This document shows positions 8,686-17,197 of a DNA stretch of 64,000 bases, in pieces. Source of the stretch: Bacteroidales bacterium UBA3844 (lineage in GTDB: Bacteria; Bacteroidota; Bacteroidia; Bacteroidales; Paludibacteraceae); assembly GCA_002392915.1 (NCBI GenBank), contig DGHQ01000024.1, positions 158,471 to 222,470 of the forward strand. The letters are read 5' to 3'. The position numbers were made by a program, and so were the translations under genes. Position 1 is the first letter of the stretch. Every line of letters begins with the position of its first letter. The notes under the pieces were generated by a model that did not search any database, was not told where the DNA came from, and saw only the letters and a program-made list of their open reading frames with translations.

Positions 8686-11172
8686 TTACATCTCTACTTC
8701 AACAACAGTCTTAGAACCAGCTGGCTGCATAGGAACGATGTTGCCGGCAATTTCCTTACCGTTAACGATCAACTTCTTAACACCCTTCTGTGCTCCTGAG
8801 TTAGTCACCTTGATGACGTAATCTGCATCACGGAACTTACGGTTAACTGTGTATCCCTTCATGTCTGCTGGTAGACATGGATTGATCTCCAAACCTTTGT
8901 ATGAAGGCTTAACACCTAGCAAGTACTGGCTGACTGTCAACCACATCCAAGCAGCTGTACCTGTCAACCATGAGTTCTTACCCTCACCTGGCTTAGCAGC
9001 ATCCTTACCTGCAACCATCTGGCAGTTTACGTATGGCTCTACCTTGTGAAGTGCTTGATCCTTCAAGTACATTGGGCTGATCTTGCGGAACAACTCCCAA
9101 GCGTCATTACCACGTCCGGCTACTGTCTCACCGATGATAACCCATGGGTTGTTGTGACAGAAGATACCTGCGTTCTCCTTGTATCCTGCAGGATATGAAG
9201 AAATCTCACCCATCTCAACATGGTATGTTGTGAATGCAGGGTTGTTAAGTACCATACCGTGCTCACAGTCAAGATACTTCTTACATGAGTCGATAGCCTT
9301 GTCGACCATACCTTCCTCAAGTCCGATACCTGCCATTGTACAGAATCCTTGTGACTCGATGAAGATCTTTCCTTCCTCACACTCCTTAGATCCGATCTTG
9401 TTTCCATAGAAGTCGTATGCACGTAGATACCATTCGCCATCCCAACCGTGCTTCTTAACAGCCTCGATCATTGAATCGATGCACTTCTGTGCACGCTCTG
9501 CCTCTGCTGTCTCTCCGATCTCTCTACATAGCTCTACATAATCCTTTCCTGTCACTACGAACAAACCTGCGATCATTAGAGACTCTGCCTTTGAACCTAC
9601 CGAATTGTTCTCTGTTGTCTGGAATGACTCGTTTGGATCCCAAGAGAAACAGTTCAAGTTCAAACAGTCGTTCCAGTCAGCACGACCGATTAGTGGCAAC
9701 ATGTGAGGTCCAAGATTATTTACAACGTGGTTGAATGAAATCTTCAAGTGCTCAAACAATGAAACCTCTGTTCCTGGCTTGTTGTCGAATGGAACTGGCT
9801 CCTTAAGGATAGAGAAGTCGCCAGACTCCTTAACGTATGCTACTGTACCGAAGATCAACCAGCATGGGTCATCGTTGAATCCACCACCGATGTCGTTGTT
9901 ACCGTGCTTTGTAAGTGGCTGATACTGGTGATAGCATCCTCCGTCTGGGAACTGTGTAGACGCGATGTCAATTATACGCTCGCGGGCACGTGATGGAATC
10001 TGGTGAACGAATCCAACCAAGTCCTGGTTAGAGTCACGGAATCCCATACCACGACCAACACCACTCTCGAAGAATGAAGCTGAACGAGAGAAGTTGAATG
10101 TGATCATACACTGGTACTGGCTCCAGATGTTAACCATACGGTTAAGCTTGTCGTCATCCGACTTAACAACATACTTGTCAAGCAAGATATCCCACATGTT
10201 GGCCAACTCCGCAAATGCAGCGTCGACAGCAGCCACTGTAGAGAAACGCTTGATAAGCTCTTTTGCCTTTGTCTTATTTACTAGTGTGACGTCTGAATCC
10301 TGAGAAGAAATCAACTCTCCGCTCTTCTTGCGTGCGATGTCCTCCTTGCAGAATTTCTCCTCTAGCTTGTTCTCAACATATCCTAGAACGAAGATGTAGT
10401 CTTTGCTCTCACCTGGCTTAAGCTCAACCTCGATGTAGTGAGACGCAATTGGCGACCAGCCGTGTGCCAATGAGTTGCCTGGCTTTCCTGCCATTACACA
10501 CTGTGGATCAGCGAACTCATTGTAAAGACCGATGAACGACTCACGGTCTGTATCATAACCGTCGATTTTCGCATTTGTCACTGCGTAATATGCGTAGTGA
10601 TCACGACGCTCTTTATACTCTGTCTTGTGGTAGATGACGCTACCGTCGATCTCAACCTCTCCTGTAGACCAGTTACGCTGGAAGTTCTCCATATCTGTAG
10701 CTGCGTTCCACAAACACCACTCAGCGAAAGAGAATAGTTTGATCTTCTTTGTATAAGTAGTTGTATTCTTTAGAGTTACCTTCTGAACCTCAGCCCATGT
10801 CTTTAATGGAACGAAGAACAATACTGATGCCTCGATACCGTTCTTTGAACCAGTGATGCGAGTGTAGTTCATACCATGGCGGCACTCGTATGAATCAAGC
10901 GGAGTCTTGCAAGGCTTCCATCCTGGATTCCACACTGTACCATTGTCGTTGATGTAGAAGTAACGACCGCCGTTGTCCATAGGGACTCCATTGTAACGGT
11001 AACGTGTGATACGACGGAACTTAGCGTCCTTGTAGAAATTATAACCACCGCCTGTGTTTGAGATCAAACCAAAAAAGTCCTCATTTCCAAGGTAGTTGAT
11101 CCAAGGGAATGGGGTTGCGGGATTGGTGATGACGAACTCACGGTTCGCATCGTCAAAATGTCCAAAATCCAT
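8686..11172 (-). CDS. GH94 cellobiose/cellodextrin phosphorylase
   Basis: Cytoplasmic inverting phosphorylase, 828 aa, with no signal peptide. It splits cellobiose or cellodextrins with phosphate into glucose 1-phosphate and glucose (or a shorter oligomer). Seen: N-terminal beta-sandwich with NPATPFPWINYLG, the barrel part with GVGRGMGFRDSNQDL and FPDGGCYHQYQPLTK, and the catalytic RADWNDCLN (D502 expected general acid). Length and order match cellobiose phosphorylases; specificity for cellobiose over cellodextrin or chitobiose is not settled by eye, but the GH5 neighbour favours cellodextrins. First gene of the operon; a TATATTTG -7 box lies about 73 bp upstream. Confidence 0.92.
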   Translation of the reverse strand: MDFGHFDDANREFVITNPATPFPWINYLGNEDFFGLISNTGGGYNFYKDAKFRRITRYRYNGVPMDNGGRYFYINDNGTVWNPGWKPCKTPLDSYECRHGMNYTRITGSKNGIEASVLFFVPLKTWAEVQKVTLKNTTTYTKKIKLFSFAEWCLWNAATDMENFQRNWSTGEVEIDGSVIYHKTEYKERRDHYAYYAVTNAKIDGYDTDRESFIGLYNEFADPQCVMAGKPGNSLAHGWSPIASHYIEVELKPGESKDYIFVLGYVENKLEEKFCKEDIARKKSGELISSQDSDVTLVNKTKAKELIKRFSTVAAVDAAFAELANMWDILLDKYVVKSDDDKLNRMVNIWSQYQCMITFNFSRSASFFESGVGRGMGFRDSNQDLVGFVHQIPSRARERIIDIASTQFPDGGCYHQYQPLTKHGNNDIGGGFNDDPCWLIFGTVAYVKESGDFSILKEPVPFDNKPGTEVSLFEHLKISFNHVVNNLGPHMLPLIGRADWNDCLNLNCFSWDPNESFQTTENNSVGSKAESLMIAGLFVVTGKDYVELCREIGETAEAERAQKCIDSMIEAVKKHGWDGEWYLRAYDFYGNKIGSKECEEGKIFIESQGFCTMAGIGLEEGMVDKAIDSCKKYLDCEHGMVLNNPAFTTYHVEMGEISSYPAGYKENAGIFCHNNPWVIIGETVAGRGNDAWELFRKISPMYLKDQALHKVEPYVNCQMVAGKDAAKPGEGKNSWLTGTAAWMWLTVSQYLLGVKPSYKGLEINPCLPADMKGYTVNRKFRDADYVIKVTNSGAQKGVKKLIVNGKEIAGNIVPMQPAGSKTVVEVEM

Positions 11173-11244
11173 GTTTAATTATATTAATTTTAAATTTCCT
11201 AAATTAAACCCAATTTCAAGATTATAAATCCAATTTCGGGCATA

Positions 11245-11252
11245 CAAATATA
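11245..11252 (-). promoter_or_regulatory. -7 box (TATATTTG) for the GH94 operon
   Basis: Matches the Bacteroidota sigma-ABfr -7 consensus TAnnTTTG on the minus strand, giving a leader of about 65-70 nt before the GH94 start. Confidence 0.55.
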
Positions 11253-11336
11253 AAAACTTTATGCTCATTAGCACCAGAAATAGGCATAAAAACAACGTGA
11301 AAGTGTCAAACAACACCTATTTACCGCCGTTTTTTG

Positions 11337-12527
11337 CTATAAAAAGACTGGCCTTGCGTAGTTCTTCACGTCTTCTTCTGTAATCGCATCGTTACACAAG
11401 ATGGCGAGTCGCTCCACCACGTTCTTCAATTCTCGGATATTTCCGTTCCACTCAAACGACTGCAGATGTGTCATCGCGCCTTTCTCAAACTTGTGTTTCT
11501 GGCCTGTAGCCGAGTCATACTTGTTGATGAAGTATTCCACAAGCAAAGGTATGTCATCTTTTCTCTCTCTCAATGGCGGCACACACAAAGGAATGACGCT
11601 CAAACGATGATAGAGATCTTCCCTGAAGTTTCCCTTCTCAATCTCCTGCTTGAGATTCTTATTGGTAGCTGCAATCACTCTCACGTCTACTTTTATCGCT
11701 TTGTCTCCGCCCACTCTTGTCAGCACGCCTTCCTGAAGCACTCGCAACACTTTTGTTTGTGCGGCAAGACTCATATCGCCTATCTCGTCGAGGAATAGTG
11801 TGCCTCCGTCCGCTTGTTCGAATTTGCCTATTCTCTGCTTCAATGCCGACGTGAATGCTCCCTTCTCATGTCCGAAAAGTTCGCTCTCAATCAGTTCCGA
11901 CGGAATAGCCGCGCAGTTCACCTCAATGAATGGTTTGTTTGCCCTGGCACTTCTGGCGTATATCTGATGAGCAACGACCTCCTTACCAGTTCCGTTCTCT
12001 CCTGTGATGAGAATTCTGGCGTCTGTCGGTGCCACTCTGTCGATCAACGCGCGAAGATGGTTGATCTGTTCGCTCTGACCTACCATCTCACGGTCGTCCA
12101 CCACACCACCAGTTGCTTTTTTCACACCGTTTGAAATGGCGGCACGAAGATTGCTACTTTCTGTGCTGTTGCTCGACATCGCCTCTTTCACCGCCTGAAG
12201 CAGACGATTAAGGTTCATCGGCTTCTCAATGAAGTCGAAGGCTCCGTTTCTCATACATTGTACGGCAGTCTCAATAGTGCCGTGTCCTGAAATCAAAATC
12301 ATTTTTGTAGACGGCTGCAACTGACGCATTTTGGCTAGTAGTTCGATTCCATCCATCTTCGGCATCTTGATGTCCGAAAACACAAGGTCGAACTGCTCTT
12401 TTTCAGCCTCCTTCAATCCAGTTTCTCCGTCTTCTGCGAGAGTCACCACGTGTCCTTCAAATTCAAGAACTTCCTTCATTGAATTTCGGATACTCCTCTC
12501 GTCGTCAACTACTAATATTTTCGCCAT
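11337..12527 (-). CDS. Sigma54-type response regulator without DNA-binding domain
   Basis: Receiver plus AAA+ activator of the NtrC class, 396 aa. Seen: receiver residues 1-120 with acidic DDE at 8-10, phospho-acceptor D52 (FSDIKMPKMDG) and K102; AAA+ domain from about residue 140 with Walker A GENGTGKE, the sigma54-contacting GAFTSA loop, Walker B GGTLFLDEIGD and the lid part WNGNIRELKNVVERL. The protein stops at ITEEDVKNYARPVFL, where NtrC relatives normally carry about 50 more residues of Fis-type helix-turn-helix. No HTH is encoded beyond the stop in this frame. No histidine kinase gene is adjacent, so it is an orphan. It probably acts from solution without site-specific DNA binding, like the HTH-less FlgR class (inference). 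Confidence 0.88.
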   Translation of the reverse strand: MAKILVVDDERSIRNSMKEVLEFEGHVVTLAEDGETGLKEAEKEQFDLVFSDIKMPKMDGIELLAKMRQLQPSTKMILISGHGTIETAVQCMRNGAFDFIEKPMNLNRLLQAVKEAMSSNSTESSNLRAAISNGVKKATGGVVDDREMVGQSEQINHLRALIDRVAPTDARILITGENGTGKEVVAHQIYARSARANKPFIEVNCAAIPSELIESELFGHEKGAFTSALKQRIGKFEQADGGTLFLDEIGDMSLAAQTKVLRVLQEGVLTRVGGDKAIKVDVRVIAATNKNLKQEIEKGNFREDLYHRLSVIPLCVPPLRERKDDIPLLVEYFINKYDSATGQKHKFEKGAMTHLQSFEWNGNIRELKNVVERLAILCNDAITEEDVKNYARPVFL

Positions 12528-12590
12528 CCTATATTAAATCCTTATTTGCGTGTTGATTGTCTAGTGTGTTTCTCATGATTGGCAACATTA

Positions 12591-13442
12591 TCACTTCTTC
12601 TTTTTGCCCGACAATTCGTATTTTGTCCCTGTGATGCTTTCTAGAGACGCTACGGCTTTTCCCATCTTTAGGCTTGCCTCGACATACACTGGGTAATGAT
12701 TGTCGTCGTCAGCCACGTAGACTTTCAAATCCTCGTCGTTCTTGAACAGATCTCCCTTGATAAGGGTAGGTACGAATACTGATGTCTTATATTTGCTTCC
12801 GTCTTTTAGTTTGACGGTCTCTTTTCCTGTAAACTTCAATCCGAGCTCATAGACGATATCTTCAAACAGAAGTGAGAATGCGGCAACGTCTCCTCTCGAC
12901 ATTGACGCTACGTCTAAATTACGGATCTTGTAGCAAGTGGCCACCAAATCGCATGCCTTCTTGCTGATGTTAAACTCAGTTCTGGAAGTGCCTTTCCTCT
13001 TGATGTATTCGAAATTCACATGCAAGCTGTCGTTTTTTCCATTGTCTGTATAAAGATAAGTGGAATAGCTCCAATAGCTGTCTTCATGTTTGCCATCGTG
13101 ATAGTAGACAGGTAGAAGAGTCTTCTTGCTGATGTAAGACGTGAATGTGTCCCTCACCACATAGAATCTCTCAAACATTCCCTGGGTGTAGCCATCTACC
13201 GTAAGTTTATAGCAGTCTTCTCCTCTGACTACAGCCTCTCCAACTTCAAAATTCACCTTTCCAGCCTTCATCGAAATGAATCCAAGATTGAAATAGACAC
13301 CGTAAGTCGCTTTTTCTCCAACCTTGAACACGGGCGTGTCCACATACGAGACCTGCGAAATGATGTTCCCTGCCGACAACACCATCGCTATAATCAATGT
13401 GATAATGTGTTTTATGTTCATGGTCTTAGTGTGTTTTATCAA
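12591..13442 (-). CDS. DUF3108 family exported protein
   Basis: About 280 aa. Seen: an N-terminal hydrophobic signal (start could also be the Met at 13421, giving MNIKHIITLIIAMVLSAG), then a beta-rich body with FKVGEKATYGVYFNLGFISMKAGK, the opening seen in DUF3108 proteins, and the paired strands GMFERFYVVRDTFTSYIS. The C-terminus is KKK-rich. Family members are periplasmic or outer-membrane-associated beta proteins of unknown function, common next to envelope genes in Bacteroidota. Here it lies between the response regulator and signal peptidase genes on the same strand. Confidence 0.8.
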   Translation of the reverse strand: MIKHTKTMNIKHIITLIIAMVLSAGNIISQVSYVDTPVFKVGEKATYGVYFNLGFISMKAGKVNFEVGEAVVRGEDCYKLTVDGYTQGMFERFYVVRDTFTSYISKKTLLPVYYHDGKHEDSYWSYSTYLYTDNGKNDSLHVNFEYIKRKGTSRTEFNISKKACDLVATCYKIRNLDVASMSRGDVAAFSLLFEDIVYELGLKFTGKETVKLKDGSKYKTSVFVPTLIKGDLFKNDEDLKVYVADDDNHYPVYVEASLKMGKAVASLESITGTKYELSGKKKK

Positions 13443-13459
13443 TTATACAATTAAAATTC

Positions 13460-13485
13460 TCGTAGAGACGCACGGACGTGCGTGT
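13460..13485 (+). repeat. Dispersed GAGACGCAC palindrome (family R2)
   Basis: Copy of a 26-bp near-palindrome built around GAGACGCACGGACGTGCGT. The same 26 bases occur, inverted, at 47334-47359 and 47421-47446; looser copies occur at 31098-31120 and 32619-32644. It sits between the DUF3108 and lepB genes. Confidence 0.85.
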
Positions 13486-13603
13486 CATTTGGACGTGCAT
13501 CATAATATCGTGTAATAATTATAATCGACGTGCGTGTCATTCACATTTTCGGCCGATCTTTTTTTATGTCGACCTACATTTGGAACAGTAGTGTCTCTAC
13601 ATA

Positions 13604-15085
13604 TCAATCATTATGGATACGTTTGAAGATTCGCTCTGTACGGAGTCTGTTGAAGAACCCTTCTTTGTCGTCATCTAGAGAAAGCCAGATGAAAATTGGT
13701 TTTCCTACGATATGGTCTTCTGGAACGAATCCCCAATATCTGGAATCGGCAGAGTTATGTCTGTTGTCTCCCATCATCCAGTAGTAGTCCATTTTGAATG
13801 TGTATTTGCTGGCGGCTTCTCCATTTATTTTTATGTTGTCGCCAGAGTATTCTAGTTTATTACCCTCATAATTTCTGATTATTTGGGCATACAAATCAAT
13901 ATTGTCAGTGTTAAGGTCGACAGTTTCTCCCTTGGCTGGAATATGAATCGGTCCGTAGTTGTCTCGAGTCCATTGGTTGTCCGCTTTTGTCTGCGGATAT
14001 GTGCGGCCTCCGAATCTTTCGTCCTCAAGCTTGATGCTCACCACGTCGTTACGCTTCTCCAGCTGGCTTTTCATTGCAGCGGTCAAAGGCAATTTGTAGA
14101 CGAAGTTGTAGGTGCCATCTCCGTTTGGCTGATACTGCAACATTCGTTTCCAGTCTGTCGACACCATCGAGTATTCGTAGTCAGACTTGCTGACTCCAAG
14201 CGACTGGAATGTTTTTTCGGTGAACGCATTGGTTGTCTCAACAAAGTAGTTGAACTGGATATGTTCGGGAGCCTCAACCAACTGTCCGTTGATATACAGG
14301 TTTCTGTCTGAGATCAACAGGTTGTCTCCTGGCAGACCTACACATCTTTTCACATAATTCTCACGTCTGTCCACTGGTCTCCAAACTATCTCTCCAAATG
14401 TTTCCTTGTCGTTCCACACTTTGTCGCGTCCGTAAGTAGACGTAAGTGTGTAATAGTCAGGGTTCTGCACTTTCATAGCGACGGTATCGCCGGCAGGGAA
14501 GTTGAACACCACGATGTCGTATAGCTTCACATCCTCGAATCCGGCCAAACGTTTGTATTCCCACTGTGGATTCTCAACATACGATTTGCAGTTGAAAATC
14601 GGAAGCGTATGCTGTGCCAACGGGAATGAAAGCGGAGTCATCGGCGAACGTGGACCATAATTGCACTTGCTGACAAAAAGATAGTCGCCCACCAACAATG
14701 ATTTCTCCAATGACGACGAAGGAATCACATAGTTCTGGAACAAGTAGAGATTGATGAAATAGACAACGACCAACGCAAAAATGATCGCGTCTACCCAGCT
14801 TCCTACCGTCTTTACAATCGGATTTTCCGATTTCTTCCACCAATCCCATGCCACATAGCGAGTGACATAGACATCAAGGAAGAAAAGCAAGAAAAGAAGC
14901 GACAGAGGATTGCCCGTCCAAATTGTGAACAATATCACAATCACGGCAAGAATACCAAATTTGACAAAGTCACCTTTCTCTGTATCCTTGAAACGTTCAG
15001 CCAAAGTGCCTGTCTTCTTTCCGATATAGTCGTCCTTCTTTTTTGAAGACACCAAAACTTTATTTGATGATCCTAACCCAAACAT
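13604..15085 (-). CDS. lepB: Signal peptidase I
   Basis: Membrane protease that removes signal peptides from exported proteins, 493 aa, long as is usual in Bacteroidota. Seen: two N-terminal hydrophobic segments (about 40-72 and 98-118), then box B IPSSSLEKSLLVGD with S125 as the expected nucleophile, box D YVKRCVGLPGDNL with the general-base lysine, and box E MMGDNRHNSADSRYWG. Between boxes D and E is a large insertion typical of the phylum. The start follows the dapB stop by 9 bp, so dapB-lepB form an operon. Confidence 0.95.
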   Translation of the reverse strand: MFGLGSSNKVLVSSKKKDDYIGKKTGTLAERFKDTEKGDFVKFGILAVIVILFTIWTGNPLSLLFLLFFLDVYVTRYVAWDWWKKSENPIVKTVGSWVDAIIFALVVVYFINLYLFQNYVIPSSSLEKSLLVGDYLFVSKCNYGPRSPMTPLSFPLAQHTLPIFNCKSYVENPQWEYKRLAGFEDVKLYDIVVFNFPAGDTVAMKVQNPDYYTLTSTYGRDKVWNDKETFGEIVWRPVDRRENYVKRCVGLPGDNLLISDRNLYINGQLVEAPEHIQFNYFVETTNAFTEKTFQSLGVSKSDYEYSMVSTDWKRMLQYQPNGDGTYNFVYKLPLTAAMKSQLEKRNDVVSIKLEDERFGGRTYPQTKADNQWTRDNYGPIHIPAKGETVDLNTDNIDLYAQIIRNYEGNKLEYSGDNIKINGEAASKYTFKMDYYWMMGDNRHNSADSRYWGFVPEDHIVGKPIFIWLSLDDDKEGFFNRLRTERIFKRIHND

Positions 15086-15094
15086 TTATTCCAA

Positions 15095-15811
15095 TTAGAA
15101 TTTAAACATATCTTCTGTAGTGTAGAAACCCTTCTTTCCAGCTGTGAACTCAGCGGCAAGGACAGCACCTAATGCGAATCCCTCACGGCTTTTTGCGTCG
15201 TGAGTGATCTCAATTGAATCGACACCCGACTCGTATCGGATAGTGTGGATTCCTGGCACCTCACCTTCACGGATTGACTTGATCGCGATATCCGAAGAAG
15301 AATTCTCCACCTCTTTTGACCATCCGCTCTTTCTGTCGAGGTTGTCGATAATGCCTTCAGCAAGAGTGATTGCTGTGCCGCTTGGAGCGTCAAGCTTATG
15401 GATATGGTGAACCTCCGTCATCTCAACATTATATTGAGAGAATCCGTTCATGATCTTAGCCAGATATTTGTTGACAGCCATGAAAATATTCACACCTACG
15501 GAGTAGTTGGAGCTCCAGAAAAGAGTGCCGTTTTTCTTAGCCATTGTAGCCTTTACCTCATCGATCTGCTTAGTCCAGCCAGTGGTGCCGCAAACGACAG
15601 GCACACCAGCGTCGAAACAAGCGTTGATATTATCGATGGCAGTTGTAGGGACAGTGAATTCGATAGCGACGTCGGCACTTTTGAACGCGTCGCTTTTCAA
15701 ATCTTCACGGTTGTCAATATCAATGATAGATACGATTTCATGACCTCTTTCTCTCGCAATTTTTTCAATCATGTGGCCCATTTTACCGTAGCCTATAAGC
15801 GCTATTTTCAT
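15095..15811 (-). CDS. dapB: 4-hydroxy-tetrahydrodipicolinate reductase
   Basis: Lysine/diaminopimelate pathway enzyme: NAD(P)H-dependent reduction of the dapA product, cytoplasmic. 238 aa. Seen: Rossmann start MKIALIGYGKMGHMIE, the CGTTGWTK segment, SSNYSVGVNIF, and the catalytic HHIHKLDAPSGTA with its His/Lys pair. Normal length for the family. First gene of the dapB-lepB operon; normal housekeeping base composition. Confidence 0.95.
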   Translation of the reverse strand: MKIALIGYGKMGHMIEKIARERGHEIVSIIDIDNREDLKSDAFKSADVAIEFTVPTTAIDNINACFDAGVPVVCGTTGWTKQIDEVKATMAKKNGTLFWSSNYSVGVNIFMAVNKYLAKIMNGFSQYNVEMTEVHHIHKLDAPSGTAITLAEGIIDNLDRKSGWSKEVENSSSDIAIKSIREGEVPGIHTIRYESGVDSIEITHDAKSREGFALGAVLAAEFTAGKKGFYTTEDMFKF

Positions 15812-15953
15812 ATTTGTCTACTTTTACACTTTACAATATTTTGGCAAATATATTCATTTTTTTGGACAATCTTTATATAAAATGCTAAATTAAGGATGCG
15901 AAATGTTAAATATAACATTTATTAAGAAGCTGATTGTTTTGGACGTTAGTCTT

Positions 15954-16088
15954 TATCTTTGCATCGGAGGAAAACATTTCCTTCCTACAAACTGAAATCA
16001 AAAAATATCTTCTTTTTGAAAGCAAGAGCATACAGTTTAGGATCTGCCATACGTCACCCCAAAACCGCATGCTCATATCATTAACTAA
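15954..16088 (+). ncRNA. Candidate small RNA with own promoter
   Basis: A strong -7 box TATCTTTG (15954-15961) fires to the right into a stretch without a convincing ORF. Three successive hairpins follow: GGAGGAAA/TTTCCTTCC (15966-15985, one bulge), TCAAAAA/TTTTTGA (about 15999-16020) and GAGCAT/ATGCTC (about 16027-16076). The RNA would converge on the Rpn-like gene. I do not match it to a known RNA family; a 6S-like or Bacteroidales-specific RNA is possible. No clear terminator is visible. Confidence 0.35.
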
Positions 16089-16099
16089 TTTTAGAAATT

Positions 16100-17017
16100 T
16101 TACAGAGATTTCACCTCTTCAATATTTATTTTCAAGCGAAATGCGATCTCTTCATCACTCATTCCACTCTCCCTTAACAATTTTATATTTTTTGAGCGTT
16201 CCTCTGCTATTCCCTCAGCTTTTCCTTTTTCTATTCCCTCTGCCATGCCCTCTTTTTTTGCGTAGCTTATTTGGTTGACATAGTCACGGTACGCTTTTAG
16301 ACTACGTTCATATTTGTTGCGTTCTTCAAAAGAAAGCATAGAACAATTAGAGAGATCCCACAACCTCTTGAACACCTCTTTGTCTTTGAATTCTATATTT
16401 CCCATACGCTCCATATTTTTCAGATTGTAGATCCATTCCTCAAAATGGTCTGCACATCCATTGTTTGACTTTTTGAACTTTGGCAATTGTATAAAATAGC
16501 CACGTATTTTATCGCTGATCGTCTTGTTTGTTTTTGGGTTCATCAATCTCATTTCACAAAGCACATCCTTATTGTCGTTGTTGTCGAACAAATTGAAATG
16601 CGTTATGAACACTCCAATGACTGCGTTGATTCCGTACTCCCACTCCTCTCCTTTTTCTCCTTGCATAGAGATCGCTCTTGAAAGATAAAACAATGCTCTC
16701 TCCACAAAGTAATCTTGTCTCTTGTTCTGCATTTCGATAATGACGTGCTTGCCATTGTCTAACTTGCAAAACAAGTCAAAAATTATAGATCTTCTGTCAT
16801 TCTCTTCCGGCACGAGTTCCTTGTTCTCATACGTCAGGTCAACAATAGGTGCCTCTGTGTCTACAAAAGAGTTAAGAAAATCCATCAACAGGATTTTATC
16901 ACCAAAAATTCTCTTGAATCCTTCGTCACAAAACGGATTCAGCATAACAGCTTTCTCTTCTTTCTCCATTTTTTGAACTGTTACTATTTCTTGTTTTTGA
17001 AAATTATATCTTGCCAA
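16100..17017 (-). CDS. Rpn/PDDEXK_2-family nuclease-like protein
   Basis: Member of the Rpn recombination-promoting nuclease/putative transposase family. Seen: LNPFCDEGFKRIFGDKILLMDFLNSF at the front, a PD-(D/E)XK core with RSIIFDLFCKLDNG...VIIEMQNKRQDYFVERALFY, and a C-terminal run of AEGIEKGKAEG-type repeats followed by a small helix-turn-helix-like end (RESGMSDEEIAFRLKI). Both are normal for the family. The start could instead be the Met at 16969 (MEKEEKAVML). Family members cut DNA and are often counted as selfish or phage-responsive genes. Surrounded by noncoding flanks, probably monocistronic. Confidence 0.85.
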   Translation of the reverse strand: MARYNFQKQEIVTVQKMEKEEKAVMLNPFCDEGFKRIFGDKILLMDFLNSFVDTEAPIVDLTYENKELVPEENDRRSIIFDLFCKLDNGKHVIIEMQNKRQDYFVERALFYLSRAISMQGEKGEEWEYGINAVIGVFITHFNLFDNNDNKDVLCEMRLMNPKTNKTISDKIRGYFIQLPKFKKSNNGCADHFEEWIYNLKNMERMGNIEFKDKEVFKRLWDLSNCSMLSFEERNKYERSLKAYRDYVNQISYAKKEGMAEGIEKGKAEGIAEERSKNIKLLRESGMSDEEIAFRLKINIEEVKSL

Positions 17018-17121
17018 AACTTAGGCAACGGTTTATAATTGTTTTATTTGCGACAAAGATAACTCTAATTTTTATTTGCAACAACAGAATGATATTTTTT
17101 TGTTGGATTTATAGGTTATGA

Positions 17122-17157
17122 ATAAAAATCCCGCAGACGCTTGGCATCCACGGGATT
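17122..17157 (-). terminator. Terminator of the GH43-GH30 gene
   Basis: Minus-strand reading gives AATCCCG...CGGGATTTTTATTC with a 17-base loop, about 40 bp after the GH43-GH30 stop codon. Confidence 0.75.
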
Positions 17158-17197
17158 ATTCTTAATTACGCATTTCGCATTTATAATTCCGCTTTTA

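Noticed and set aside
7435..8821. Several 100-130 aa ORFs antisense to GH5 and GH94
   Set aside because: They mirror the codon pattern of well-supported glycoside hydrolase genes.
15934..16278. 114-aa plus-strand ORF
   Set aside because: Antisense to the end of the Rpn-like gene, with biased composition (poly-Leu/Phe) from the reverse of its repeat tail; no family resemblance.
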